From contig NZ_QPMK01000003.1 in NCBI RefSeq assembly GCF_003344785.1, positions 265,876 through 329,875 on the forward strand: a stretch of DNA of 64,000 nt. The letters run 5' to 3'. The DNA comes from Thalassococcus profundi (GTDB taxonomy: Bacteria > Pseudomonadota > Alphaproteobacteria > Rhodobacterales > Rhodobacteraceae). This document shows, piece by piece, positions 46,668-55,477 of this stretch (the first letter of the stretch is position 1; each line of letters starts with the position of its first letter). Both the position numbers and the translations under genes were made by a program. The notes below the pieces were generated by a model. It did no database searches. It saw nothing but the letters and a program-made list of their open reading frames with translations, and was not told the DNA's origin.

Positions 46668-47302
46668 GACGCTGTCCCGACCTCTCGCTTTACCTCGTGC
46701 TCGATCCCGGCCTTTGCGCCGGGGTCGGCATGGTCGAAACGGCCCGCGCCGCCGTGGCGGGCGGGGCCACGGTGGTCCAGCTGCGCGACAAGACCGCCGA
46801 CACGGCAAGGATGATCGAGACGGGGCGTGCGCTGAAGGCGGCGCTGGCGGGGACCGGCGCGGCGCTGATCGTGAACGACGACGTGGAGGCCGCCATCGCA
46901 ATCGGTGCGGACGGGCTGCACATCGGGCAGGGCGACATGGCGGTGGCCGAGGCGCGGGAACGGATTGGTGCGGCGATGGTGCTGGGCCTGTCGGTCGAGA
47001 CGCCCGCGCTGTCTGCCGCCGTCGATCCGGCGCTGGTCGACTACATCGGTGCCGGGCCGGTCTTTGCCACGCCGTCGAAGCGCGATCACAAGGCGCCCGT
47101 GGGCTTCGACGGGCTGGCGGCGCAGGTTGCGGCCAGCCCCGTGCCCGCCGTGGCAATCGGCGGCCTGAAGGCCGCGAATGTGGCACAGGCCCTGAAGGCC
47201 GGCGCGCAAGGCGTCGCCGTGGTGTCGGCGATCTGCGGCCAGCCGGACCCCGAGGCCGCCGCCCGCGCCCTCAAGGACAGGATCGACGCCCTAACCGCCT
47301 GA
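46664..47302 (+). CDS. thiE: Thiamine-phosphate synthase
   Basis: A 212-residue TIM barrel joining HMP-PP and thiazole phosphate. Visible: V-V-Q-L-R-D-K-T (38-45), N-D-D-V-E-A-A, G-A-D-G-L-H-I-G-Q-G-D, V-D-Y-I-G-A-G-P-V-F-A-T-P-S-K and A-I-G-G-L. It ends convergently 12 bases inside thiD. Confidence 0.95.
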
Positions 47303-48097
47303 CCCCCAGAACGCGTGGAAGTGATGCACCGGCCCATGGCCGTGGCCCACATCCAGCGAGACGCTTTCGGCAAGCGCAGCGTGCAGGTACGCCTTGGCGC
47401 GGGCCACGGCCTCGGCCATATCGTGATGGGGCAAGAGCGCGGCAATGGCCGAGGACAGGGTGCAGCCGGTGCCGTGATCGTTGGTCGTGGCGATACGCGG
47501 GGCGCGCAGGGTCTGCGTGACCTCGGGTCCGGCCAGCAGGTCGGTGCTCTCTGCGCCCGCCAGGTGGCCCCCCTTGAGCAGCACGTACTCGGAGCCGAGC
47601 GTCAGTAGCGCGGGCAGGGCGGTCTGCATCGTCTCGGCGGTCCAACCGTCGTCGCGATCCAGCAGGACGGCCGCCTCGGGCAGGTTCGGGGTGATGACAC
47701 GAGCCAGCGGCACAAGGCTGTCGCGCACCGCCGAGACCGCCTCGGGGTCCAGCAGCGCATGGCCGCTTTTCGCCACCATCACCGGGTCGAGCACGATGTT
47801 GCGCGCCCCGTGATGGCGCAGCCGGTCGGCCACGGCGCGGGCGATGCCCGCGTTTGCGATCATGCCGATCTTCACCGCGTCGATGCGCAGGTCGTCCAGC
47901 ACTGCGTCGATCTGGGCGGCGACAAAATCGGGGTCGAGCGCCTGGAACGAGCGGACACCCTTAGTGTTCTGCGCGACCACCGCCGTGATGACGGAACAGC
48001 TATAGGCGCCAAGCGCCGACATGGCCTTTATATCGGCCTGGATGCCGGCGCCGCCCGAAGGGTCGGTGCCAGCGATGGTCAGGACATTGGCGATCAT
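47291..48097 (-). CDS. thiD: Hydroxymethylpyrimidine / phosphomethylpyrimidine kinase
   Basis: A 268-residue ribokinase-fold enzyme adding both phosphates to HMP. Visible: [17 protein letters not shown] (8-24), [11 protein letters not shown] and [10 protein letters not shown] with the catalytic Asp region. The start overlaps the nudix gene by four bases, so both fall under the riboswitch at 48.6 kb. The tail [11 protein letters not shown] is histidine rich. Confidence 0.95.
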   Translation of the reverse strand: MIANVLTIAGTDPSGGAGIQADIKAMSALGAYSCSVITAVVAQNTKGVRSFQALDPDFVAAQIDAVLDDLRIDAVKIGMIANAGIARAVADRLRHHGARNIVLDPVMVAKSGHALLDPEAVSAVRDSLVPLARVITPNLPEAAVLLDRDDGWTAETMQTALPALLTLGSEYVLLKGGHLAGAESTDLLAGPEVTQTLRAPRIATTNDHGTGCTLSSAIAALLPHHDMAEAVARAKAYLHAALAESVSLDVGHGHGPVHHFHAFWGSGG

Positions 48098-48543
48098 GCC
48101 GGCACCTCCGACATCAGCGCTGCGGCCTGGAGCGCGACCTCGGCCACATCGCGGCTCAGCGCGAGTTCGTTTTCCTTCAGTACGCCCAGATCGACCCATC
48201 GCGCCTCCAGAGCGTCGTCGCCGGCAACCGGCTCTCCGGCGAGCCATCGGAACAGCACGGCGATCAGAATGAAGTGTCGGTGCAGGGTGCCGGCGGCGTC
48301 GCGGTCGAACGCGTCGAGGGCCGTGCTTACGCAGAGCGGCGCGGCGACGACGCCGGTTTCCTCGGTCAGTTCGCGTGTCGCGGCGCCGAACAGCGTCTCG
48401 CCGTGGTCGACCTTCCCGCCCGGAAAGCCCCAGAGGCCCGCATCGGGCGGATTTGCGCGGCGCACGAGAAGCACCTGGTTGTCGCGAATAAGGACGGCAA
48501 TGGTCGCCGATATCGGGCGCGGGTCTGTCGATGGAGATGTCAC
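48094..48543 (-). CDS. Nudix hydrolase in the thiamine regulon
   Basis: A 149-residue Nudix protein with the full box: [10 protein letters not shown] then R-E-L-T-E-E-T-G-V (about 42-64). Such enzymes hydrolyse nucleoside-diphosphate derivatives; some ADP-ribose or 8-oxo-dGTP type. Being first gene behind a TPP riboswitch and translationally coupled to thiD, it may clean up or hydrolyse a thiamine pathway phosphate, such as toxic HMP-PP analogues. That is inferred from position only. Confidence 0.85.
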   Translation of the reverse strand: MTSPSTDPRPISATIAVLIRDNQVLLVRRANPPDAGLWGFPGGKVDHGETLFGAATRELTEETGVVAAPLCVSTALDAFDRDAAGTLHRHFILIAVLFRWLAGEPVAGDDALEARWVDLGVLKENELALSRDVAEVALQAAALMSEVPA

Positions 48544-48592
48544 GTCGGCCTCGTCATGTTGAGGCCGGCAAGGGCAAGAGGGCGCTGCTGTC

Positions 48593-48708
48593 CTGTCCCT
48601 TCGCCGGCATGATCCGGATCAGGTTCAAAGGGTCACCGCGCTGCGCGACGACCCTGCGACCGACGCGCCAGCGATATCTCAGCCCCTTGTCGGGACACCC
48701 CTAGGTGG
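48593..48708 (-). ncRNA. Second TPP riboswitch, upstream of nudix-thiD
   Basis: Reading the minus strand: AGGGGTGTCCCGACAAG, GGGGCTGAGATATCG (around 48686-48672), then TGAACCTGATCCGGATCATG near 48626-48607, and CCGGCGAAGGGA ending near 48594. All THI-box core positions are present. P3 is extended compared with the first copy. It ends about 50 bases before the nudix start codon. Confidence 0.95.
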
Positions 48709-48713
48709 GGGGC

Positions 48714-48741
48714 ACCCTATCAGGACGGCGCCCGAAATCAA
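48714..48741 (-). promoter_or_regulatory. Candidate promoter for the nudix-thiD transcript
   Basis: On the minus strand TTGATT (48741-48736) and TAGGGT (48719-48714) with a 16-base spacer stand just before the riboswitch. The spacing and position fit a sigma-70 type promoter, though the -10 is weak. It lies immediately inside the junction with the permease fragment. Confidence 0.4.
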
Positions 48742-48759
48742 CGCCGCCCGCGCTGCGCC

Positions 48760-49233
48760 ATTCCGGGTCGAGATGCTTATCCGCTTCTGATGATCGGTGT
48801 GGCTGCCGCGATGCTGGTCTTCGTCTATCTTCTGATGACGAAAACGGTCTACGGCATGAAGGCGCGCGCCTCGATCCAGGTGCCGCAAATGGCACAGGCC
48901 ATCGGAATCGAGTCCTCCCGCACCAACATGCTGACCTTCTCGGTCGGGTGCGGGCTGGCAGGGTTTGCAGGTGCGGTTCTCCTTCCGATCGTACCCGCAA
49001 CCCCTTCGATGGGATTTGCCTTCGTCATCAAGGCGTTCCTGACGGTGGTCGTGGCTGGACCCGTCACCTTGACCGGCAGCGCACTCACGGCAATCGGTCT
49101 CGGGGGAGGCGCATCCGTGACCGCAATCTTCATGACCTCCGTTGTCGGCGACGTCTTCTTCTTCGTCATCACCGCACTGCTGCTTTGGCTCTACCCGATG
49201 GGGATCTCGGCCAAGTGGCGCCGCAAACTGTGA
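48760..49233 (+). pseudogene. 5'-truncated branched-chain/urea-type ABC permease (LivH/UrtB-like)
   Basis: From about 48760 the frame reads I-P-G-R-D-A-Y-P-L-L-M-I-G-V-A-A-A-M-L and continues as the C-terminal half of a LivH-like permease, including the typical G-M-K-A-R-A-S-I-Q-V-P-Q-M-A-Q-A-I-G-I-E region and T-F-S-V-G-C-G-L-A-G-F-A-G-A. The first half of the gene is gone; similarity is lost before 48760. An internal ATG at 48790 could start a 147-residue fragment, but it would lack half the helices. Confidence 0.75.
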
Positions 49234-49241
49234 GGCCCGCC

Positions 49242-49610
49242 ATGTCATTCTCTGCAAGACTCTACAAACACGCGGGCCTTGTCTTTCCGGCCGTCACGGT
49301 GTTCCTGGCTCTCGCCTTGGCCGGACAGATCGACCCCTATCTGGCCTTCGTCGCGACATCCTGGGTCATCTTCGGGCTTCTCGGTCTCAGTCTCGACGTG
49401 GTCTGGGGGCGTGGCGGACTGCTGAGCCTCGGTCAGACGGTCTTTTACGGACTGGGCGGTTATTTCGGCAGTGTCGTCTCCATCAACCTCGCTCCCGCGA
49501 CCGGAAACACGCTGATCTGGGCGCTCCCGGCGGCGGCCGGGTTCGGGGCGCTGGCCGCTGCGGCTCTTGGATATATCATCTTCTTCGCCCGCATGGGGCC
49601 GCTGCAAAGC
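49242..49610 (+). pseudogene. 3'-truncated branched-chain-type ABC permease (LivM/UrtC-like)
   Basis: Begins ATG 49242, eight bases after the LivH-like stop, with three to four helices including the R-G-G-L-L-S-L-G-Q-T-V-F-Y-G-L-G-G-Y-F-G motif diagnostic of LivM. After Y-I-I-F-F-A-R-M-G-P-L-Q at about 49610 the similarity stops. The reading frame continues to 49736 only as antisense of a DUF2493-type gene. At least half of the protein is missing. Confidence 0.75.
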
Positions 49611-49798
49611 ACCAGCCGCGTGTCGGACAGCGTCGAGACGAGCGCGTCGAAGATGTCGGCGACGGCGGTGCGAATGGCATCGGCCTCCGGCAAGGGGCGG
49701 GGATCGGGCTCGTCCGTGAAGGGGCGCCAGCCGTAGAGCTGCAGTTCCTCGAGCACGACGGCGGTCGAGGATCGGGTTTGAACATGGGGCTCGGTCAT
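49607..49798 (-). pseudogene. N-terminal fragment of a plasmid/ICE-type DUF2493 (SLOG) protein
   Basis: From ATG 49798 the frame has the conserved E-L-Q-L-Y-G-W-R-P-F-T-D-E-P-D-P-R-P-L-P and A-V-A-D-I-F-D-A-L-V-S-T-L-S-D-T-R-L of a protein of about 300 residues common on roseobacter plasmids next to toprim genes. After D-T-R-L the sequence switches to the reverse of the LivM-like gene. Only about 64 residues remain; the DUF2493 nucleotide-binding part is lost. Confidence 0.7.
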
Positions 49799-50025
49799 GA
49801 TGTTGTCTCCGGTTGTCGAAGACCGCGCCTCTCGCGGCCTTCCCGGGCGACGGAAAAGCGGGGGCCGGGCGGGTCTGCACCGCCGCGCCTGCGGCGGCCG
49901 AAGCAAAGCGGAGGATGGCTTGCCATTGCGGGCCCGTTCAGGCGCTGCTCCGTCTAGCCCGCTCTCGGAAGGCCGGAAGGCGTGGCTCTGATCGCGGAGG
50001 CGCTGGCCGACTGCGCCGATCCCGA

Positions 50026-51069
50026 TCAATGATCGGCGTGGTCGAGGAAGGCCACGGCATCCTCGGGTGCCAGTTGCGGCCGCAGATGCGCGCACAATTC
50101 GTCGCGGCCATTGGCCCGCAGATCGTCATTGAAATCGCCGAGACGGGGGGAGAGGTGGATCGCGTCGATCCCGACCTGTCTGGCCCGAAACGCCAGTTGG
50201 TCCGCGGCGGACAGGCCTGCCGGATCGGCATCGACGGCGATGTATAGGCGTCGCAGATCGGCGGGCAGCTGCAGGGCTGCGAGATGGTTGGCGGACAAAG
50301 CCGCCACGACAGGAAGCTTCGGCAGGGCCAGATGCAGGGAGAGCATGGTCTCCAGCCCTTCGCCTGCGGCCAGCACGCTGACCGGTTTGCCGATGCGAAC
50401 ACCATGGCCGAGGAGATTGCCCATCGCCTTGCGCGGTGGAATGATCGGGGCCTTGTCCGAAGTGGCGGGGTCTAGCCAGGTGCGGTGCAGGCCGGTGAGC
50501 CGTCCATCGAGGTCCGTCACCTTGGCGAGCAGGGCGGGCCAAGTCTCGGGCGGATCGTTCAGTGCGTGATCCTCGCGCCAATAAAAGCAGTTCGGGTGAA
50601 ACCGGAGACTATCGAGATTGCCCAGCCCAGTGAGGCCGCGCCCTTCGAGATAGCGTTCCGCCAAGGTGCCCGACATGGGCTGGCCCATGGCCCAGAGCCG
50701 CCGCGCCGCGTCGGGTGAGCCGCGAGAGGCTGGCGGATTGTTGGCGCGGTGCCTGTCTGTCTGCGGCAGGCTCAGAAACCTGCGCGCTTCGTCCAGCGTG
50801 CCCCTCAGCGTGGTGATCCCCATGTTCAGGGCGATCAGGTCCAGAAGGTCCCCGTGCTGCCCGGTTGCGGAAGCGGTCCACTTGCCAGCCGCACCAAGGC
50901 CGGAGTTCGGACCGGTCAGCCGAACGTAGAGGCTGCGGCCCGGCGTATTCTGCACATCGCCAACGATCCAGTAGCGGCCCTGTTTGCGCCCGTTCGTAAG
51001 GTAGTGACGGCAGACGGCCTCGGCATCCTCGGCAAGGCGGCGGGCGATGTCGGCGGCGGGGCTGTGCAT
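50026..51069 (-). CDS. Toprim-domain protein (plasmid/ICE DUF7146-toprim type)
   Basis: A 347-residue protein. The N-terminal half (about 1-190) is the zinc-less primase-like region with Y-L-E-G-R-G-L and L-R-F-H-P-N-C-F-Y-W. The C-terminal toprim domain shows L-A-A-G-E-G-L-E-T-M (about 232-241, catalytic Glu) and L-Y-I-A-V-D-A-D-P-A-G (DxD). Such proteins travel with ParB and DUF2493 genes on plasmids and integrative elements. ATG 51069 is chosen by family start. It appears intact, although both neighbours are truncated. Confidence 0.8.
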   Translation of the reverse strand: MHSPAADIARRLAEDAEAVCRHYLTNGRKQGRYWIVGDVQNTPGRSLYVRLTGPNSGLGAAGKWTASATGQHGDLLDLIALNMGITTLRGTLDEARRFLSLPQTDRHRANNPPASRGSPDAARRLWAMGQPMSGTLAERYLEGRGLTGLGNLDSLRFHPNCFYWREDHALNDPPETWPALLAKVTDLDGRLTGLHRTWLDPATSDKAPIIPPRKAMGNLLGHGVRIGKPVSVLAAGEGLETMLSLHLALPKLPVVAALSANHLAALQLPADLRRLYIAVDADPAGLSAADQLAFRARQVGIDAIHLSPRLGDFNDDLRANGRDELCAHLRPQLAPEDAVAFLDHADH

Positions 51070-51215
51070 GCTTTGTGCCTCCTGTCGTGGATAGAAAAAG
51101 GGGCCCGCCATTTCTGGCGGACCCCGGCTGCCGGAACTCGGGGGGAGTGAGTGCCCGGTCGGCAAAGGTCCGGGGGACCTGTGCCAGGGCACGAACGCTC
51201 CGACCTGCTCGAAGG

Positions 51216-51682
51216 TCACTCGGCTGCTGTCCGGGCGAAGGCGTCACCGGCGACGGGATCATCTTCTGCCGAGGGGGCGGAATCTCCGATAGCCGATTCG
51301 CCGCCGTCTTCCGCCGATTGCGCTTCGCCGCTGTCAGGATCGTCGTTCGAAGGCTCTTCATCCGCGGTGTCCGCATGGTCGACCAGTTCGATCTCCGGCG
51401 CGTCCTCTTCCGGCAGCGGCGGCGTGCGCAGCGGGTCCGGCAGCCAGCTGGTACCCACGAGCAGGTCCTCGGCGGCCGTCACCATTTCCGTCTTCTTCAG
51501 CCCGGCGATCCGGTCGGCGGCGTCCTCACCCTTCGCCTCGCACACGGCCTCGAGGATGCGCGCCTTGGTCACGCGGTCAAGGCAGTTGGCGCCTGTCGCC
51601 GTCCAGCCCGCCTTGGCCATGTCGAGCCCGAAGGTCCCGGCCAGCACATCCGCATGCGCAATGGCGCGCGGGCGGCGCTGGT
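51216..51682 (-). pseudogene. C-terminal fragment of a plasmid-type ParB nuclease-like protein
   Basis: The frame reads R-A-I-A-H-A-D-V-L-A-G-T-F-G-L-D-M, then V-T-K-A-R-I-L-E-A-V-C-E-A-K-G-E-D-A-A and a long acidic tail. These are features of the C-terminus of ParB-like proteins that precede toprim genes on such elements. The ParB N-terminal domain is missing: upstream of about 51682 the sequence is integrase. Order ParB-toprim-DUF2493 is the native one. Confidence 0.68.
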
Positions 51683-52698
51683 ATGCGTGTACCGGCGCAG
51701 CATCTTCCAATCCTTGTGGCCGGTGACCAGCGAGACCTGTTCGATCGCGAATCCGGCCCCGAACAGGCGGCTTGTGCCCTCATGGCGCAAATCGTGGAAA
51801 TGCGGAACCTTTACGCTGACCTCGACGCAGGCGCGCCGGAAGGCGGTTCCGACCGATCTCGAGTTGTAGGGAAATATCCGGCCTCTTGCGTGCCCGAGTT
51901 CCTTGGCCTGTTCGGTTACCAACGCCCAGGCATCGAACCCCGTGGCGGCGAAGAGCGGGATCCGCTGGTCGTTGCCGGTCTTGTTGCGTGGGTCTGTTCG
52001 GTCGCGTATCAGGAGCATGCGGCGGTCGACGTCGAGATCGGTCCATTCGACGCGGCAGATTTCGTCGAGCCGCATGGCGGTGGCCACAGCGAACTTCACG
52101 ATCCGCGTCATCGGTGTCGTCACGCGTTCGTTGTCATCGAAGCAGCGGAAGAGGCGGTTCAACTCGTCCGTGGTGGGGCGACGATCCCGCTCTGTGCCTT
52201 TGCCGATCAGGCCGAGACGCTTGAGCGCGACACGTGCCAGATCAACGGGTTCGGGAGAAATGTCGAGCCCGTGTACGGCTGCCGCGTGGGTAATGATCAT
52301 CTTGATCACCCCGATATCGATCCCGAGCGTCACCGGGCCCGCACCTTGCTCCGCCCGCATCTTGCCGTAGTCGATCAGCTTCTGCCGGTCGAGGTGCCCG
52401 ATCTTCTCCTTGCCCAGATCGCGCTTGAGCGTCGTGAGCGTGGCGGCCTTGGCTAGCAACGCGGCGGTTTCCCTACCTCGCACATATCGGTTATATGAAG
52501 ATCAATGAGGTCGCCAAAGGTCTGGAGGCGGGAGACGGACGACTTGTTCGGCGCCAGCCCCTGATTGACCCGGGTCTCCGCCTGGCGGGCCCAACGATGG
52601 GCGTCGTCGCGGCGGAAGAACGTCTCGCTCGCGTAGCGGCCCTTTCGTCTGATCTGGACCCGGTAGGCACCGGAGGGGAGCTTGGTGATGGAGGCCAT
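51683..52698 (-). pseudogene. Tyrosine recombinase (integrase), frameshifted and 3'-truncated
   Basis: N-terminal arm-binding part from ATG 52698 (M-A-S-I-T-K-L-P-S-G-A-Y-R-V-Q-I-R-R-K) to about 52465 is in one frame and then stops; the rest continues in another frame (L-T-T-L-K-R-D-L-G). One base is probably missing near 52460-52470. The catalytic residues are all there: Arg in A-T-A-M-R-L-D-E, H-D-L-R-H-E, G-H-K-D-W and Tyr in R-R-Y-T-H. Directly after R-Y-T-H the frame runs into ParB sequence, so the last C-terminal residues are lost. Confidence 0.8.
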
Positions 52699-53288
52699 TT
52701 TCGTGTGTGCTGTGTGTGCAATGAGTCGTCGTAGAGGGGCAAATTCGGGGATATTGAGGCGTATTCCAGCGTAGCAGCATCCGCCGCCAACAGTTTGAAG
52801 ATACACAAAAATGCAAATAAATCATCACGCTAGATTGTCTGCGGCCCCGATGATGGATGGTGGCGAGGCATCCCGAGATGCCTTGTTTTGTTGGCCGAAA
52901 CTGACGCAGGCGAAATCTGTTGCACCGAATGTTGCACCTGAAACTCGTCTCTAATCTCAGTTTCACATCAATCGTAGCACCAAGTTCACCTGGAAGCACT
53001 TTCGTCGGACGTGTTCCGGTCGTCAGAAAGGGCGGAACGCGATCAATCGCGGCGACTGAGGCAACATCCGAGGCAATGCTCGAAACCGGACGTTCGGTTC
53101 CTTCTCGGAACGGTATCTGCTCATGCGAAAGGGATAGATTTACATGGCTGCGGCCAGTTTCTTCAGTGTTGTTCCGAGGTTGTAGGAAAGGGCCATATAG
53201 CCGCGAAGTCGGTTGCGTGAGCCTCTTCCGGTCATCATCAGCTGGTCTCCACACGGAAGACGAATTTTGCCACGTCGCGGCGGCTGGG
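52699..53288. other. 590-base stretch without an intact gene, base composition lower in GC than the flanks
   Basis: The part 52780-53160 is visibly richer in A and T than the surroundings. No intact frame was recognised; short frames look like decayed coding sequence. A possible transposase remnant lies at 53143-53230. The region borders the integrase start and could be the outer end of the old integrative element. Confidence 0.45.
53140..53230 (-). pseudogene. Possible C-terminal remnant of a transposase
   Basis: On the minus strand the last ~30 codons read G-S-R-N-R-L-R-G-Y-M-A-L-S-Y-N-L then L-K-K-L-A-A and a stop. The A-L-S/A-Y-N-L pattern near the C-terminus is typical of IS5/IS1182-type transposases. 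Only the tail is present. Confidence 0.35.
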
Positions 53289-54683
53289 TCAGCGGCGGCG
53301 GTGCATCAGGCTCATGAGCCGCGCCTGGCGGTCGAAAGGCCCTTCCGGCGCGGGCGTTCCCGCTTCTCCATCCATCATCCGCCGCACCATCGCGCCGGCC
53401 ATGGCAGCAAAGATCACGCCGCCCAAAGCCTGACCGATCAACACACCCGCCGCGCCGAACATCGCGCCGCCCGCCAGCACGAAAGGCACGGTGCCCAGCG
53501 TGTGCCGCCCCCAGTTGATCCAAGTGGAGCGGAACGGATGGCCCATGTTGTTGAAGGCCGCGTTGGCGACGAAGATCACCCCGTTGAAGAAGAAGGCCAG
53601 CGCCAGCGGGCCGCAGAACAGTACGATCAGGTCGCGCGTGACGCCTTCGGCATCGAAGAGTGCGATAATCGGGCCGCGCAGAGCAAAGAGGATCGCGGTC
53701 ATGGCCAGGGTGAAGATCCCGCAGAACAGCAGCCCGTCGCGCCAGGCCTGCCTGACCCGATCCATGCGCCCCGCGCCGAAGTTCTGCCCGATCACCGGAC
53801 CGATGGCGCCGGACAGCGCAAAGATCACGCCGAAGGCGACCGGTGTCATCCGGCTCACGATGGCCATGCCCGCCACCGCCGCCTCGCCGAAGCTTGCCAT
53901 GGCGCGGGTGACGACGGCCTGTCCGAGGGGCGTCGCCAGTTGGGTCAGGATCGCCGGCGCGGCGATGGTCACGATGGGCATCAGGGCCACGGACAACTCC
54001 GGGATACCGGGGCGCACAAGTCCGCCATGGTGGCGAAAGATCGGGATCAGCGCCGTGCCAGCGATGACAAGCCGCGCCGCCACGCTGGCCAGAGCCGCGC
54101 CCGTCAGGTCGAGCCCAAGCCCGAAGATCAGGATTGGATCGAGCACCGCATTGACCAGCGCCCCCCAGATCGTCGCCATCATCGCGCGGCGCGCATCGCC
54201 ATGGGCCCGCAGGATCGCGCCGCCCACCATCCCGACAATCAGGAACGGCAGGCTCGGCACGATGATCCTGAGATAGAGAACGGCGAGATCCAGCGTCTCG
54301 CCCGATGCCCCAATCAGAGCGGCCAGTGCCTCGAGGTTCAGCCAGACCGCCGCGGCGAAGATCGCGCCGAAGATCACTCCCCAGACAAGCGCTGCCGCCG
54401 CCTGCGCGCGGGCCAGGTCAGCATTGCCCTGTCCCAGCGCCCGGGCCACCAATGCGCCCGCCGCGATGGCCATGCCGATGCCGAAGGAGGTGGTGAAGAA
54501 CAGGATCGCGCCCGCGTACCCCACCGCCGCGGCCAGCTCCGCGTTGCCCAGCATCGCGATGAACACCATGTCGATGAAGTCGACCGCGAAGACCGCCATC
54601 AGCCCCACCGACGAGGTCAACGCCATCACCGTGATGTGGCGAAAAAGGCTGCCCTCGAGAAAAACGGCGCGCGCTTCGGCCAT
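53289..54683 (-). CDS. MATE-family multidrug efflux protein
   Basis: A 464-residue membrane protein with 12 predicted helices in two halves of six. Visible: F-I-A-M-L-G-N-A-E-L-A-A-A-V-G, a cytoplasmic A-R-A-L-G-Q-G-N, and G-A-I-G-P-V-I-G-Q-N-F-G-A-G in the second half. It exports cationic or toxic compounds in exchange for Na+ or H+. It may belong with the molybdenum hydroxylase cluster upstream on the same strand, but 300 bases separate them. Confidence 0.9.
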   Translation of the reverse strand: MAEARAVFLEGSLFRHITVMALTSSVGLMAVFAVDFIDMVFIAMLGNAELAAAVGYAGAILFFTTSFGIGMAIAAGALVARALGQGNADLARAQAAAALVWGVIFGAIFAAAVWLNLEALAALIGASGETLDLAVLYLRIIVPSLPFLIVGMVGGAILRAHGDARRAMMATIWGALVNAVLDPILIFGLGLDLTGAALASVAARLVIAGTALIPIFRHHGGLVRPGIPELSVALMPIVTIAAPAILTQLATPLGQAVVTRAMASFGEAAVAGMAIVSRMTPVAFGVIFALSGAIGPVIGQNFGAGRMDRVRQAWRDGLLFCGIFTLAMTAILFALRGPIIALFDAEGVTRDLIVLFCGPLALAFFFNGVIFVANAAFNNMGHPFRSTWINWGRHTLGTVPFVLAGGAMFGAAGVLIGQALGGVIFAAMAGAMVRRMMDGEAGTPAPEGPFDRQARLMSLMHRRR

Positions 54684-54707
54684 GGGACCTCCAGGTTGGA
54701 GTCTGGT

Positions 54708-54735
54708 CCCTCCGCCGCGTTTTTACGGAGGAGGG
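54708..54735. promoter_or_regulatory. GC-rich hairpin in the leader of the MATE gene
   Basis: CCCTCCGCCG (54708-54717) and CGGAGGAGGG (54726-54735) pair over ten bases with one mismatch around an eight-base T-rich loop. Lying 25 bases before the MATE start codon and lacking a T tail on either side, it is more likely a leader structure than a terminator. Confidence 0.35.
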
Positions 54736-54983
54736 CCGAGGTTCCGGTTCGGGCGCCCGGTCTGTGCGCCCAATATGCTATGACTATCTCGAAAATGAGG
54801 TCGGGTGACGAGGAAATCGATGGGCACTGCCGTCCGCGCCCGTCGATGCCAAAGTCCGAGTGCCAAACGCCGGAAAATGGATCGTCGCGATGGCGATGCG
54901 GAAAGCACTTCGGCGAAGCCGTCCTCAGGGCATGTCCGACGCAGCGCGTTTCGCAAACAGCGTTCCGGCCGCGCCCCCAGGGA

Positions 54984-55394
54984 TTATGAGGCGGCTTCTC
55001 CTCCACGCTTCATTAAGGCCGACGCGGGTCGGATCATGACGACAAGGTCGGTCACGTTTCCCGCTTCATCCAAGCGAATGATGTCTATTCCGGTGAAGGT
55101 CGCACCGCCGACGCTGCCGCGGAATTCCAGCACATGGCCGTCGTCACCCGCGAAGTCCCGCGCGTAGGCGAAGGTCTCGAAGATGCTGAATGACTGCTTC
55201 AAGCTGGCGACAAAGGCATCCTTGCCGTGCAGCGGCACGGCGTCGACGGGGGTGTGGAACGTCACATCGTCTGCAAGAAGATCCGGTAAAGCGTCCCAGT
55301 CCCGTTGAAGGAAGATGCGTTGCCATTCGTCCAACGTGGTTTGGCCGCGTGGACTGTGTGCCCCTCCGTCCGCGTTTGAGTTGGCTATGCTCAT
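54984..55394 (-). CDS. SnoaL-like (NTF2-fold) protein
   Basis: A 136-residue protein with the small cone fold pattern: W-Q-R-I-F-L-Q-R-D-W-D-A-L-P-D-L-L-A-D-D-V-T-F-H-T-P-V, H-G-K-D-A-F-V, and G-I-D-I-I-R-L-D-E-A-G-N-V-T-D-L-V-V-M-I-R-P. Members act as isomerases, hydrolases or binding proteins. It is the last gene of the molybdenum hydroxylase operon; ATG 55394 is chosen by fold start. Confidence 0.78.
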   Translation of the reverse strand: MSIANSNADGGAHSPRGQTTLDEWQRIFLQRDWDALPDLLADDVTFHTPVDAVPLHGKDAFVASLKQSFSIFETFAYARDFAGDDGHVLEFRGSVGGATFTGIDIIRLDEAGNVTDLVVMIRPASALMKRGGEAAS

Positions 55395-55477
55395 GAGAGC
55401 CTCCTGATTGTCTGAAACCATGCGCTGAGCGGTCGTGACGACCGCGTGATCGAGAGACTGCCCGCACGGCGCCGGGA

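Noticed and set aside
49242-49736. Treating the LivM-like frame as a complete 164-residue gene
   Set aside because: The last 40 residues are antisense to conserved DUF2493 sequence and half of the permease helices are missing.
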